From Hyphomicrobiales bacterium (GTDB lineage: Bacteria > Pseudomonadota > Alphaproteobacteria > Rhodospirillales > JACKKN01): a stretch of DNA of 64,000 nucleotides. A model generated the notes under the pieces. It was not told where the DNA came from, did no database searches, and saw nothing but the letters and a program-made list of their open reading frames with translations. The position numbers and the translations under genes were made by a program. The stretch covers positions 124,001 to 188,000 of the forward strand of contig JACKKN010000008.1 in assembly GCA_024236415.1 (NCBI GenBank), read 5' to 3'. Shown in pieces: positions 23,661 to 32,294 of this stretch (position 1 is the stretch's first letter; every line of letters starts with the position of its first letter).

Positions 23661-23695
23661 CCGGGGAGGGGATCACGGAAAGATCGCCTCCCCGG
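23661..23695 (+). repeat. Hairpin after the Flp pilin gene
   Basis: CCGGGGAGG and CCTCCCCGG are perfect 9-base inverted arms with a 17-base loop, between the pilin stop and the terminator. It could stabilise the pilin transcript. Confidence 0.5.
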
Positions 23696-23715
23696 AAAGG
23701 CCCCAGACCCCGGAA

Positions 23716-23747
23716 AAAAGAAGCGCCAGAACGGCGCTTTTTCTTTT
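23716..23747 (+). terminator. Intrinsic terminator of the Flp pilin gene
   Basis: The stem AAGCGCC/GGCGCTT with a 5-base loop is flanked by an A-run and followed by TTTTTCTTTT, a classic rho-independent terminator. Confidence 0.85.
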
Positions 23748-23820
23748 GCCCGCGTCGCCGGCGTGGATGGCCGGGGCAAGCCGGCCATGACGGCAAATAC
23801 CGATATTTCGGAGTGCGGCG

Positions 23821-24762
23821 TCAGGCCGGCACCGGCAGGGCGCCGGCCAGCCAGGCTTCGGCGGCGGCCGGGTCCAGGTCCGGGCGCGGGCCGATCATCA
23901 CCAGTTCCGTTTGCCGCGGCCCCGCCGGCCAGGGGCCGTCGGGCGCCAGGGTCCAGCGCCGGCCGACCAGTTGCAGCAGGTGGCGCCGGTCCGTGTCGCC
24001 GGCCAGCAGGACGAACCCCTTGGCCCGCGCCAGGCCCGGCGGCGGCCGGTCCAGCAGGGCGCGCAGGCGGCCGCCTTCCAGCGGGCGCGGGTCGCGGAAG
24101 GTGGCGGTGGCAAAGGCGTCGCCGTGGTCCGCGGCACCGGACGGGGCCGGGTTGGCGGCGGGGCCGCGCCGGGACAGCAGCCGCCACAGGGGCAGGTCGC
24201 CGTGGGCTGCCTCGACGATGCGGGCCCCGGGCACCCGGTCGGCGATCCAGGCGCGCAGGGGCGGCAGGTCCGCCGCCGCCACCAGGTCGGTCTTGTTCAG
24301 GATCACCATGTCCGCCGCCGCCATCTGGCGCAGCACCAGGCCGCCCACGAACTTGTCGCCGGCCCGTGCCCGGATGGTCTCGGCGTCGGCCACCACCAGC
24401 ACCGAGTCCAGGGTGAAGCCGGGCCAGCCCATGCCGTACATGGCGATCTTGGCCGGGTCGGCGACGCCGCTGGCCTCGATCACCACATGGTCCGGCGGCG
24501 GGTCCCAGGCCGCGACCGTGGTCATCGCCTGTCCCAGGTCGTCGGCCATGGCGCAGCAGGCGCAGCCGTTGGTCAGGGCGATGGTGTCGCCGTCGCGGCC
24601 CTGGATCAGGGCGGCGTCGATGTTGACGGCGCCGAAGTCGTTGACCAGCACGGCGAAGCGGATGCCGTGGTCGCCGGCCAGCAGGCGGTTCAGCAGGGTG
24701 GTCTTGCCGGCCCCCAGGTAGCCGCCGATGACGGTGACGGGGATGCGGTCCGGCGCCGTCAC
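23821..24762 (-). CDS. CobW/COG0523 family GTP-binding metallochaperone
   Basis: A 313-residue G3E GTPase. The P-loop is GGYLGAGKTTLLN near residue 15, the metal-binding CxCC motif is NGCACCAM near residue 70, base recognition is by NKTD, and a C-terminal CobW_C-like domain follows. Members hydrolyse GTP to deliver zinc, cobalt or another metal to a client enzyme. The GTG start lies 2 bases after the stop of the amidohydrolase gene, so the adjacent metal-dependent hydrolase is a likely client; that is inferred from position. Confidence 0.9.
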   Translation of the reverse strand: MTAPDRIPVTVIGGYLGAGKTTLLNRLLAGDHGIRFAVLVNDFGAVNIDAALIQGRDGDTIALTNGCACCAMADDLGQAMTTVAAWDPPPDHVVIEASGVADPAKIAMYGMGWPGFTLDSVLVVADAETIRARAGDKFVGGLVLRQMAAADMVILNKTDLVAAADLPPLRAWIADRVPGARIVEAAHGDLPLWRLLSRRGPAANPAPSGAADHGDAFATATFRDPRPLEGGRLRALLDRPPPGLARAKGFVLLAGDTDRRHLLQLVGRRWTLAPDGPWPAGPRQTELVMIGPRPDLDPAAAEAWLAGALPVPA

Positions 24763-24764
24763 GG

Positions 24765-26411
24765 CTAGCCCGCGATGGGGAAGGGCCGGCCCTCGAACAC
24801 CGTGCCCCAGATGGGGATGTCCTTCAGGGCCTCGACCGGGGTTTCGTAGGGGTCGGCCTCCAGCACCGTGAAGTCGGCCTTCTTGCCGGCGCGGATGCTG
24901 CCCACCTGGTCCTCCAGGCCCAGCATGTAGGCGGCGTCGATGGTGATGGCGCGCAGGGCTTGGTGCAGGTCCAGGCGCTCCAGCGGCGCCATCACGTCGC
25001 CCTTGTCGTTGATGCGGTTGGCGGCCACCCAGGCGCTGTTCAGCGGCAGGGCCGGGGCCATGGTGAAGTCCGTGTGCAGGGCCGTGCGCACGCCCTCGCG
25101 CACCAGGGTGCCCAGGCGCGACATCTGCGACGCCCGCTCGTAGCCGATGCTGTGGCGCCAATAGGCGTCGCCCAGCTCGTACAGGTAATAGACGTTGGCC
25201 GAGACCATGGCCCCCAGGTCGGCGATGCGCCGGCACTGCTCGGGGGTGGACAGGCCGAAGTGCTCGATGGTGAAGCCGTGGTTGAAGCGCGGCCGCTCCC
25301 ATTGCAGCTTCTCCAGCACGTCCAGCGCCAGCTCCAGCCCCAGGTCGCCGGTGCAGTGGACGTGGATCTTGAGCCCCGCCATCCAGTAGGCGCGGGCCGC
25401 CTCCTCGAAGTGCTCGGGCGCCATCAGCCACTCGCCGGCGTGGCCGTCGATGAAGCCCGGCGCGCCGACCTGCATCAGCTGCGCGAAGTAGCCGCCGTCG
25501 GTGAACAGCTTGACGTGGTCGGAAAAGAACAGGCGGTGGGTGTTGCGCTTGGCCAGGTCGCCGAAGGTGTCGGGGTTGATCCGCGACTGGTCCAGGGTCA
25601 GGCCGCGCTCGACCCCGCGCGGGGTCATGTGCACGCGGAACGGCGTGTCGTCGTTCTCCAGCACGGCGGTCAGGGCCTGCCACTCCATCTCCAGGTCGAA
25701 CAGGCCCACGGCCATGTCGCCGATGGTGGTGTGGCCGCCGAAGTGGGTCACCTGGCGCACCCGTTCCAGCCCGGCGCGGAACCGCTCGGGCTCCAGCAGG
25801 TAGGGGCGGAACCGGGCCAGGGCCACGGACAGGCCGGTCTCGTAGAACCGGCCGGCGGCGAAGTTGACCTGGGGATGGTCGGCCACGTCCGATTCCTGCA
25901 GCCCCATCCAGGCCAGGGCGGCGCCGTTGACGAAGATCTCGTGGAACGACCGCTGCCAGACGATGATGGGCCGGGTCTCGGAAATCCCGTCCAGCACCTC
26001 GCGGCCCATGGGGCCGTGCCAGATCTCGTGGTAGCCCCACGAGAACAGGGGCTCGTCGGGGGTCTTGAGGTTCGCTTCGATGTCCGACAGGCGGGCCAGG
26101 AAGGCGTTGTGGCCGTGCACCGGGGCGCTGGTGCGCCAGGGCAGGCGCCACTCCATGGCGGTGATGAAGTGCATGGGCAGCAGGATGGCGGCCATGGACG
26201 GGTGCAGGTGCGGGTCGATGAACCCGGGCATCAGCACCTGGCCGGCGAAGCGGTCGTCGATGACGTGGGGGTGGGCCTCCAGCCAGGGCGCCATGGTGTC
26301 GAGGGTCCCGACCTCGACGATCAGGCCGTCGGCCACGGCCACCGCCGTGGCGTCGGGCTGCGACGGGTTCATGGTGTGGATCTTGCGCGCGGTATAGACG
26401 GTCAGGTCCAT
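24765..26411 (-). CDS. Amidohydrolase family protein (YtcJ-like, amidohydro_3)
   Basis: A 548-residue metal-dependent hydrolase. It begins with ARKIHTMNPSQPDATAVAVADGLIVEVG and has the metal-binding LMPGFIDPHLHP motif near residue 65, later HVHCTGD and FTIEHFG histidines, and the C-terminal GSIRAGKKADFTVLEADP. Family members cleave formyl- or amide-type bonds in diverse substrates. It is translated just ahead of a COG0523 metallochaperone. Confidence 0.9.
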   Translation of the reverse strand: MDLTVYTARKIHTMNPSQPDATAVAVADGLIVEVGTLDTMAPWLEAHPHVIDDRFAGQVLMPGFIDPHLHPSMAAILLPMHFITAMEWRLPWRTSAPVHGHNAFLARLSDIEANLKTPDEPLFSWGYHEIWHGPMGREVLDGISETRPIIVWQRSFHEIFVNGAALAWMGLQESDVADHPQVNFAAGRFYETGLSVALARFRPYLLEPERFRAGLERVRQVTHFGGHTTIGDMAVGLFDLEMEWQALTAVLENDDTPFRVHMTPRGVERGLTLDQSRINPDTFGDLAKRNTHRLFFSDHVKLFTDGGYFAQLMQVGAPGFIDGHAGEWLMAPEHFEEAARAYWMAGLKIHVHCTGDLGLELALDVLEKLQWERPRFNHGFTIEHFGLSTPEQCRRIADLGAMVSANVYYLYELGDAYWRHSIGYERASQMSRLGTLVREGVRTALHTDFTMAPALPLNSAWVAANRINDKGDVMAPLERLDLHQALRAITIDAAYMLGLEDQVGSIRAGKKADFTVLEADPYETPVEALKDIPIWGTVFEGRPFPIAG

Positions 26412-26541
26412 GGTCTGCTCCCGGCCGGACGGGGCCCGGCGCCTGGATGAGGATAGGGCCCCGCGGCGGGCGGGGTCGAGGGTGTCGTGGTCGGCGGGCG
26501 GGCGCCGCGGGGGCGCCCGCCGGGGGAAGGGCCGGTGGGCC

Positions 26542-28140
26542 CTACTTGTCCAGGTAGACCTCGTCCCAGGGCGACAGGGCGCCCCAGGGGCCCAGGGGCA
26601 CGCCCTTGACGTAGTTGTGGAACACCGTGGTGAACTTCTCCTCGGTCAGGTAGACGAACGGCAGGTCCTTGGCCAGGATGCGCTGGAACTCGCCGTACAG
26701 CTTGGCCCGCTCGGCCTGGTCCAGGCTGCTGCCGGCCTTGGCCATGATGGCGTCGACCTCCTTGTTGCAGTAGCCCTCGGTGTTGGTCCAGATGATGTTG
26801 CGGATGTTGTCGCAGCTGTACAGCCGGTGCACGCCGATCAGCGGATCGGGGTAGTTCCAGGCGGCGTTCATGGTGGCGTCGTAGTCCCAGCTGGACACCC
26901 GCTTGACCCAGGTGCCGAAGTCCGGCGACTTGCGGCCGACCACGTCGATGCCGACCTTCTTGAGCTGCGGCCGCAGGTACGACGCCATGACCCCCAGGTA
27001 GGCGCCGCCCCAGTTGGGGATTTCCAGGGTCATCTTGAAGCGCACCCCGTCGGGGCCGGGCTTGAGGCCGGCCTCGTCCAGCAGGGCCTTGGCCTTCTCG
27101 ATGCCGCCATTGTACTTGGGCAGGCCGTCCACGTAGAAGGCGCCGCCGGAATGGATCGGCCCCAGGGACACCCGCGACACGCCCTGGAACAGGGTGTCGA
27201 CGATGAAGTCGTGGTCGATGGCGTGGGCGATGGCCTCGCGCACCCGGACGTCGTCGAACGGCTTGCGCCGCAGGTTCAGCTCCAGGTAGTTGACGTGGCC
27301 GATGGCGCCGTAGCCGGCGTCGGTGACCGTGACGTCCTTGCGCTCCTGCAGGCGCTTGACCTCGCGCGGGGTGTAGCCGGTGAAGGCGTAGTAGTCGGCC
27401 TCGCCGGTGTCGAAGGCCAGGAACCGGGTGCCGGCCTCCTTCATGGTGCGGACCACGATGCGGTCCAGGTACGGCCGGCCCTTGCGGAAGAAGCCGTCAT
27501 ACCGTTCCAGGATCAGGTGCTCGCCCTTCTTGTTCTCGACCACCTTGAACGGGCCCGAGCCGACCACGTTCTCGTTGTTGCGCGGGTGCTTCTTCACGTC
27601 CTGGCCGTCGCCGTAGACGTGCTTGGGCATGATCGGCATCAGCAGCGGCTGCAGGGACTGCATGAACGACGGGGTCGGCTTCGACAGCTTGACCACCACG
27701 GTGTGGGCGTCGGGGGTGGTCACCTGGTCCAGGTTGCCGAACATCAGGCGGCCGAAGGGGTGGTTGTTCTTGACCACGTCGAAGGAGAAGGCCACGTCCT
27801 CGGCCGTCACCGGCTTGCCGTCGTGGAAGGTGGCGTCGGTGCGCAGCTTGAAGGTGAAGGTCAGGCCGTCGTCCGACACCGACCAGCTTTCGGCCAGGTA
27901 GGGCTGCGGCTTGTAGCCGTCGCCGACCTGCACCAGGCCGGCGAAGATCTGCGACCCCGGAACACCCGTGGCGGCGCCCGACTGGACCCCCGGGTTCAGG
28001 GTGCGGAAGCCCGTGGTGATGGTGGTCAGCGTGCCGCCGCGCTTGGGCTGGGCGGTGGCGGGGGCGGCGACCACGGCGGCGGCGACCAGGCCGGCCAGGA
28101 CGGCGCCGGTGGCGGCCCGCAGGGAAGGTCCTCGTTTCAT
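26542..28140 (-). CDS. ABC transporter substrate-binding protein, family 5 (peptide/opine type)
   Basis: A 532-residue periplasmic protein with a clear signal peptide (MKRGPSLRAA, cleavage after ATA) and the SBP_bac_5 signatures KRGGTLTTI, LAESWSVSDDGLTFTFKLRTDATFHDGKPVTAEDVAFSFD, and LRRKPFDDVRVREAIAHAID. It would capture a peptide or similar solute. No permease or ATPase genes lie beside it, so the transporter is split or this is an orphan. The ATG at 28140 is chosen for the signal peptide. Confidence 0.92.
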   Translation of the reverse strand: MKRGPSLRAATGAVLAGLVAAAVVAAPATAQPKRGGTLTTITTGFRTLNPGVQSGAATGVPGSQIFAGLVQVGDGYKPQPYLAESWSVSDDGLTFTFKLRTDATFHDGKPVTAEDVAFSFDVVKNNHPFGRLMFGNLDQVTTPDAHTVVVKLSKPTPSFMQSLQPLLMPIMPKHVYGDGQDVKKHPRNNENVVGSGPFKVVENKKGEHLILERYDGFFRKGRPYLDRIVVRTMKEAGTRFLAFDTGEADYYAFTGYTPREVKRLQERKDVTVTDAGYGAIGHVNYLELNLRRKPFDDVRVREAIAHAIDHDFIVDTLFQGVSRVSLGPIHSGGAFYVDGLPKYNGGIEKAKALLDEAGLKPGPDGVRFKMTLEIPNWGGAYLGVMASYLRPQLKKVGIDVVGRKSPDFGTWVKRVSSWDYDATMNAAWNYPDPLIGVHRLYSCDNIRNIIWTNTEGYCNKEVDAIMAKAGSSLDQAERAKLYGEFQRILAKDLPFVYLTEEKFTTVFHNYVKGVPLGPWGALSPWDEVYLDK

Positions 28141-28208
28141 GACGCAAAATCTCCCGGTTTGTGGCCGGGCGGCGGTCCCGTCCGGCGAAAAATTCATGAT
28201 AGCGAAAA

Positions 28209-28236
28209 ATTTTATCGCAAAAATGAAGATATTCAA
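28209..28236 (-). promoter_or_regulatory. Probable sigma-70 promoter of the substrate-binding protein gene
   Basis: On the minus strand TTGAAT and TAAAAT are separated by 16 bases, about 70 bases before the start codon. The -35 lies within the 25-base element also found at 2048-2072. Confidence 0.5.
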
Positions 28237-28347
28237 TAAAATTTCATTTACACTAAAAACAAGACCAGAAATAACACATTGTTAGGTGTGAAATTTGGTC
28301 AAGCCGATCCGGCCACCGTGGCCGATCCGGCCGGGCGCGGCGGTTCT

Positions 28348-28392
28348 GCCGCCGGGGCCGCCGCCGGGGCCGCCGCCGGGGCCGCCGCCGGG
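28348..28392. repeat. 12-bp GC-rich tandem repeat
   Basis: GCCGCCGCCGGG occurs three times in direct tandem (28357-28392), preceded by a 9-base partial copy. The tract sits 67 bases before the XRE-cupin start codon. Confidence 0.8.
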
Positions 28393-28458
28393 GTCGCCAG
28401 GCGGGGCCGCGCCGGTTCGCGGCTTGATTTTTGACGACAGGGATTGCAGGTTGAGGCC

Positions 28459-29097
28459 ATGCGCCAGCAGAAGTCCCAATCACCGGACGCGGCCCGGACG
28501 GGCGAGCCCGCCCCCGACGGGCGCGGCACGGCCGAGCAGACGCCGTCCATCGGCGCCCAGATCCGCGATCTGCGCAAGGCCCGCGGCCTGACCATCGCCG
28601 AGCTGGCCGAGGGCATCGGCCGCTCCAGCGGCTATGTCAGCCAGATCGAGCGCGAGCTGTCCGGCGTCTCCATCTCCAGCCTGCAGCGCATCGCCAACGT
28701 GCTGGGCGTGCAGATCAGCTGGTTTTTCCAGGGCCAGGTGGTGGCGCCCCAGGAGGAGCGCGACATCATCGTCCGGCGCCACAACCGCCGCCGCCTGGAC
28801 TATGGCGAGACCGGGATCATGGAAGAGCTGCTGTCGCCGACACTGACCGGCAGCTTCGAGGTCATCATGACCACCTTCGAGCCCGGCTCGTCCACCGGCC
28901 AGCGCGAACGCCAGCGCAAGGGCGAGGAGGCGGGGGTGGTGTTGAGCGGCGCGCTGGAGCTGTGGATGGACAACAAGTGCTTCCTGCTGCAGGCCGGCGA
29001 CAGCTTCACCCTGCGCGAACCGGGCTGGCACCGCTGCGTCAACCCCGGCGACGTGGACGCCGTGATCCTGTGGATCATCAGCCCGCCGTCCTACTGA
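28459..29097 (+). CDS. XRE family regulator with C-terminal cupin domain
   Basis: A 212-residue protein. The helix-turn-helix (IGAQIRDLRKARGLTIAELAEGIGRSSGYVSQIERELSGVSISSLQRIANVLGV) lies at about residues 30-90 and a small cupin (GVVLSGALELWMDNKCFLLQAGDSFTLREPGWHRCVNPG) at about 150-205. Such regulators often control uptake or catabolism of small nitrogen compounds. It is divergent from the substrate-binding protein and may regulate it. Confidence 0.93.
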   Translation: MRQQKSQSPDAARTGEPAPDGRGTAEQTPSIGAQIRDLRKARGLTIAELAEGIGRSSGYVSQIERELSGVSISSLQRIANVLGVQISWFFQGQVVAPQEERDIIVRRHNRRRLDYGETGIMEELLSPTLTGSFEVIMTTFEPGSSTGQRERQRKGEEAGVVLSGALELWMDNKCFLLQAGDSFTLREPGWHRCVNPGDVDAVILWIISPPSY

Positions 29098-29177
29098 CCG
29101 CGCCGCCGCCAGCTTGATCCCCGGCCGCAAGGCGCCTACCCTTTGCGGGCGGAACCGCGGCCGCGACGGCGGCGGGC

Positions 29178-30590
29178 ATGGGGCAGGCAAAGGGCGACCC
29201 GTTGGAAGGCATTCCCGAGCTTGAACGGCTGCAATCGCTGGTCCTCGAATACTGGGCCTTCGCCACCACCTGGCTGCGCGACAACGCCCTGGTCCTGTCC
29301 AACCTGGCCCAGGCCCTGATCGTCGGCATCGCCTTCGTCATCGCCCGACTGCTGGACCCGGCCTGCAACCGGCTCATGAAGCGGGCCGAGCGGTTCCCCG
29401 TCTTCTCCGAGAAATACCTGGCGCAGCTGCTGACCAACCTGCAGTCCCTGACCCTCCCGGTGCTGTGGCTGATCGTGCAGTGGGTTTCGGTCTACCTGGC
29501 GGCCCGGGCCGGCTGGCCCACCCACCTGCTGCGCGGCGTGGTCAGCCTGCTGACCGCCTGGGTGGTGATCCGCCTGGTCACCTCCCTGGTGGGCAACCCG
29601 GGCCTGTCCAAGTTCATCGCCGTGCTGGCCTGGACCGTGGCGGCGCTGAACATCGTCGGCCTACTGAGCCCGACCATGGCGCTGCTGGACGGCCTGGCCG
29701 TCAACGCCGGCGACGTGCGCATCTCGGTGCTGGGGCTGATCAAGGCCGCGGTCATGCTGGCCGTCCTGCTGTGGGGGGCCAGCGCGCTCAGCCGCCTGGT
29801 GGAACGCTGGCTGGGCAAGGCGGTGGCCCTGTCGCCGTCGGCCCAGGTGCTGTTCGGCAAGCTGGCCAAGATCGTGCTGATCACGGTGGCGGTGATCCTG
29901 GGCCTGGAGAGCGTGGGCATCGACCTGACCGCCTTCGCCGTGTTCTCGGGCGCCCTGGGCCTGGGCATCGGCTTCGGCCTGCAAAAGGTGTTCGCCAACC
30001 TGGTCAGCGGCGTGATCCTGCTGCTGGACCGCTCGGTCAAGCCCGGCGACGTGATCGCCGTCAGCGGCACCTACGGCTGGATCAACACGCTCAGCGCCCG
30101 CTACGTCTCGGTGGTCACCCGCGACGGCATCGAGCACCTGATCCCCAACGAGGAGCTGATCTCGCAGAAGGTGGAGAACTGGTCCTACAGCAACCGCCGG
30201 GTGCGCCTGCGCATGCCCATCGGCGTGGCCTACGAGTCCGACGTGCCGCGGGCCATGGAGCTGGCGGTGGAGGCCGCCACCGGCATGGACCGGGTGCTGT
30301 CCAACCCGCCGCCGGTGTGCCAGCTGCTGGGCTTCGGCGACAACGCCGTGGACCTGGAGCTGCGGGCCTGGATCCAGGACCCGCAGAACGGCGTCGCCAA
30401 CGTCAAGAGCCGCATCCTGTTGCAGGTCTGGGACCTGTTCCACGCCCACGGCATCGGCTTCCCGTTCCCGCAGCGCGACCTGCACGTGCGCGGCACCGTG
30501 CCGGTGCGTCTGGAGGCGCCGGCACCGAGCGAGGAGGCGGCGGAGGCAACGGCGGAAGGCGCGGCGGCGGGCGCGGCCCCGGCCGACTGA
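29178..30590 (+). CDS. MscS-type mechanosensitive ion channel
   Basis: A 470-residue membrane protein. Several transmembrane helices precede the pore helix and beta domain; the diagnostic stretch FSGALGLGIGFGLQKVFANLVSGVILLLDRSVKPGDVI starts near residue 255, followed by VTRDGIEHLIPNEELISQKVENWS. It releases solutes on hypo-osmotic shock. The C-terminus ends in an alanine-glutamate-rich tail. It is probably monocistronic. Confidence 0.95.
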   Translation: MGQAKGDPLEGIPELERLQSLVLEYWAFATTWLRDNALVLSNLAQALIVGIAFVIARLLDPACNRLMKRAERFPVFSEKYLAQLLTNLQSLTLPVLWLIVQWVSVYLAARAGWPTHLLRGVVSLLTAWVVIRLVTSLVGNPGLSKFIAVLAWTVAALNIVGLLSPTMALLDGLAVNAGDVRISVLGLIKAAVMLAVLLWGASALSRLVERWLGKAVALSPSAQVLFGKLAKIVLITVAVILGLESVGIDLTAFAVFSGALGLGIGFGLQKVFANLVSGVILLLDRSVKPGDVIAVSGTYGWINTLSARYVSVVTRDGIEHLIPNEELISQKVENWSYSNRRVRLRMPIGVAYESDVPRAMELAVEAATGMDRVLSNPPPVCQLLGFGDNAVDLELRAWIQDPQNGVANVKSRILLQVWDLFHAHGIGFPFPQRDLHVRGTVPVRLEAPAPSEEAAEATAEGAAAGAAPAD

Positions 30591-30647
30591 CCGCTTCCAT
30601 CCGCTGCGCCGCGTGGCCATAATGGCCGCAGCAGACATGACAGGCCG

Positions 30648-30675
30648 CGGTAGTTACTTTATAAATTAATTACCG
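30648..30675. promoter_or_regulatory. Operator-like inverted repeat upstream of the CoA transferase operon
   Basis: CGGTAGTTA and TAATTACCG are 9-base inverted arms with one mismatch and a 10-base AT-rich centre containing TATAAA. The site ends 17 bases before the start codon. A perfect GGCCAT-A-ATGGCC palindrome lies just upstream (30615-30627). Confidence 0.45.
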
Positions 30676-30691
30676 GCGGGGAGGACGCACC

Positions 30692-31522
30692 ATGGGCAAT
30701 TCGACGATCACGGACCTGGACGACCTGGCCGCCCGCGTGCCGGACGGCGCCCAGGTGGTGGTGCCGCCCGACTACTCGGGGGTGGCCATGGCGGCGACCC
30801 GGGCGCTGCTGCGCCGCGGCGTGCGCGGCCTGCACCTGGTCGCCATGCCCACCTCGGGCCTGCAGGCGGACATGCTGGTGGGCGCCGGGGCGGTCGCGAT
30901 GGTCGAGGCCGCGTCCATCACCATGGGCGAGTTCGGCGGCGCGCCCTGCTTCGTGCGGGCCCTGCGCGAGGGCCGCATCGCCATGCGCGACGCCACCTGC
31001 CCGGCCCTGCACTCGGCCCTGCAGGCGGGGCAGAAGGGGGCGCCCTTCATGCCCATCCGCGGCCTGCTGGGGTCCGACATCCTGGCCCACCGCGACGACT
31101 GGCGGGTGATCGACAATCCCTTCGCCGATGGCAGCGACCCGGTGGTCCTGGTGCCGGCGATCCGCCCCGACGTGGCCCTGTTCCACGCCCCCCTGGCGGA
31201 CCGCGAGGGCAACGTGTGGATCGGCGTGCGGCGCGAACTGCTGGTCATGGCCCACGCCGCCCACGCCACCCTGGTGACGGTCGAGCGGGTGCAGGACGAG
31301 AACCTGCTGGACGATCCGCGCACGGCCGCCGGCACCATCCCGGCGCTCTATGTCTCGGCCGTGGCCGAGGCCGCCCAGGGCGCCTGGCCCCTGCAGTTGT
31401 GGGGCCACTACGGGCTGGACGGCGAGCACCTGCGCACCTATGTGGCACAGGCGCGCAGCGACGAGGGCTTCGCCGCCTACATGGCCGAGCATGTGACCGG
31501 CAAGGCGGAGGCCGCGGAATGA
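30692..31522 (+). CDS. CoA transferase family I, subunit A (IpdA-like)
   Basis: A 276-residue protein related to the alpha subunit of family I CoA transferases, with VVPPDYSGVAMAATRALLRRGVRGLHLVAMP and the GEFGGAPCFVRALREG segment. The latter resembles the region around the active-site glutamate of IpdA, the ring-opening hydrolase subunit of steroid degradation. GGGGAGG precedes the ATG. It overlaps subunit B by ATGA. Function as a CoA-ester hydrolase rather than a true transferase is inferred. Confidence 0.82.
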   Translation: MGNSTITDLDDLAARVPDGAQVVVPPDYSGVAMAATRALLRRGVRGLHLVAMPTSGLQADMLVGAGAVAMVEAASITMGEFGGAPCFVRALREGRIAMRDATCPALHSALQAGQKGAPFMPIRGLLGSDILAHRDDWRVIDNPFADGSDPVVLVPAIRPDVALFHAPLADREGNVWIGVRRELLVMAHAAHATLVTVERVQDENLLDDPRTAAGTIPALYVSAVAEAAQGAWPLQLWGHYGLDGEHLRTYVAQARSDEGFAAYMAEHVTGKAEAAE

Positions 31523-32259
31523 GCGCCGGCCACACGCCCCAGGAACTGCTCATCGCCGTGGTCGCGCGCCTGCTGGAGGGTTGCGGCCACGTGGCCGTGG
31601 GCGCGTCGTCGCCCATCCCCGGCGCCGCCGCCCTGCTGGTGCGCGCCCTGTCCGGCGGCGCCACCCGGGTCAGCATCCTGGGCAGCACCCGCAACAACTT
31701 CTTCACCAACGGCGGCACCGAGCTGTTCGACTGCGCCGCCCAGGGCCGCATCGACGCCTTCTTCCTGGGCGGCGGGCAGATCGACGGCCAGGCCAACATC
31801 AACCTGGTGGGCGCCGGCGGCGAATATCCGCGCCACAAGGTGCGCTGGCCCGGCTCCTTCGGCTCGGCCTTCCTGTACTTCGTGGTGCCCAAGGTGATCC
31901 TGTTCCGCGAGGAGCACACCCGCCGCGTGTTCGTGCCCCGGGTCGAGTTCATCAGCGCCCCGGGGGTCAGCGAGCCCGGCGTGTACCGCCCCGGCGGGCC
32001 GCAGGCCATGGTGACGCCCCTGTGCCTGTTCGCCTTCGACCGCGACCGCGGCCGCTTCCGTCTCGCCAGCCTGCACCCGGGGGTGACGCTCGAGCAGGTG
32101 CGCGACAACACCGGCTTCGACTTCGACGTCCCCGACGCGGTGCCGACCACGGCCGTGCCCGAGCCCGACCGCCTGGACCTCCTGCGCAACTCGATCCGCG
32201 GCGAGATCGCCGAGATCTATCCCCGGTTCGCCGCCGGCGCCTTCGCCGACGCCGCGTGA
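31519..32259 (+). CDS. CoA transferase family I, subunit B (IpdB-like)
   Basis: A 246-residue partner of subunit A. It contains GRIDAFFLGGGQIDGQANINLVG and RRVFVPRVEFISAPGVSEPG, which resemble IpdB. The E-N-G or S-E-N-G motif that carries the catalytic glutamate of classical beta subunits is absent, as in IpdB. It is translationally coupled to subunit A and followed 35 bases later by a CaiB-type CoA transferase. Confidence 0.82.
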   Translation: MSAGHTPQELLIAVVARLLEGCGHVAVGASSPIPGAAALLVRALSGGATRVSILGSTRNNFFTNGGTELFDCAAQGRIDAFFLGGGQIDGQANINLVGAGGEYPRHKVRWPGSFGSAFLYFVVPKVILFREEHTRRVFVPRVEFISAPGVSEPGVYRPGGPQAMVTPLCLFAFDRDRGRFRLASLHPGVTLEQVRDNTGFDFDVPDAVPTTAVPEPDRLDLLRNSIRGEIAEIYPRFAAGAFADAA

Positions 32260-32294
32260 CAACCCCAGCCCAACGTCCCGAAAGAACCGACCCC

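Larger units (their letters stand above)
28141..28458. other. Divergent intergenic region with AT-rich control sequences and a GC repeat
   Basis: No gene is supported here. The left half (28141-28290) is AT-rich and holds the SBP promoter, two direct GCGAAAAATT repeats (28186-28195 and 28202-28211) and a 25-base element shared with the pilin promoter. The right half is extremely GC-rich with a 12-base tandem repeat (28348-28392) and a duplicated GCCGATCCGGCC. Confidence 0.7.

Noticed and set aside
28295..28591. Proline-rich plus-strand frame across the 12-base repeat
   Set aside because: It is generated by the GCCGCCGCCGGG array and runs out of frame into the XRE-cupin gene.
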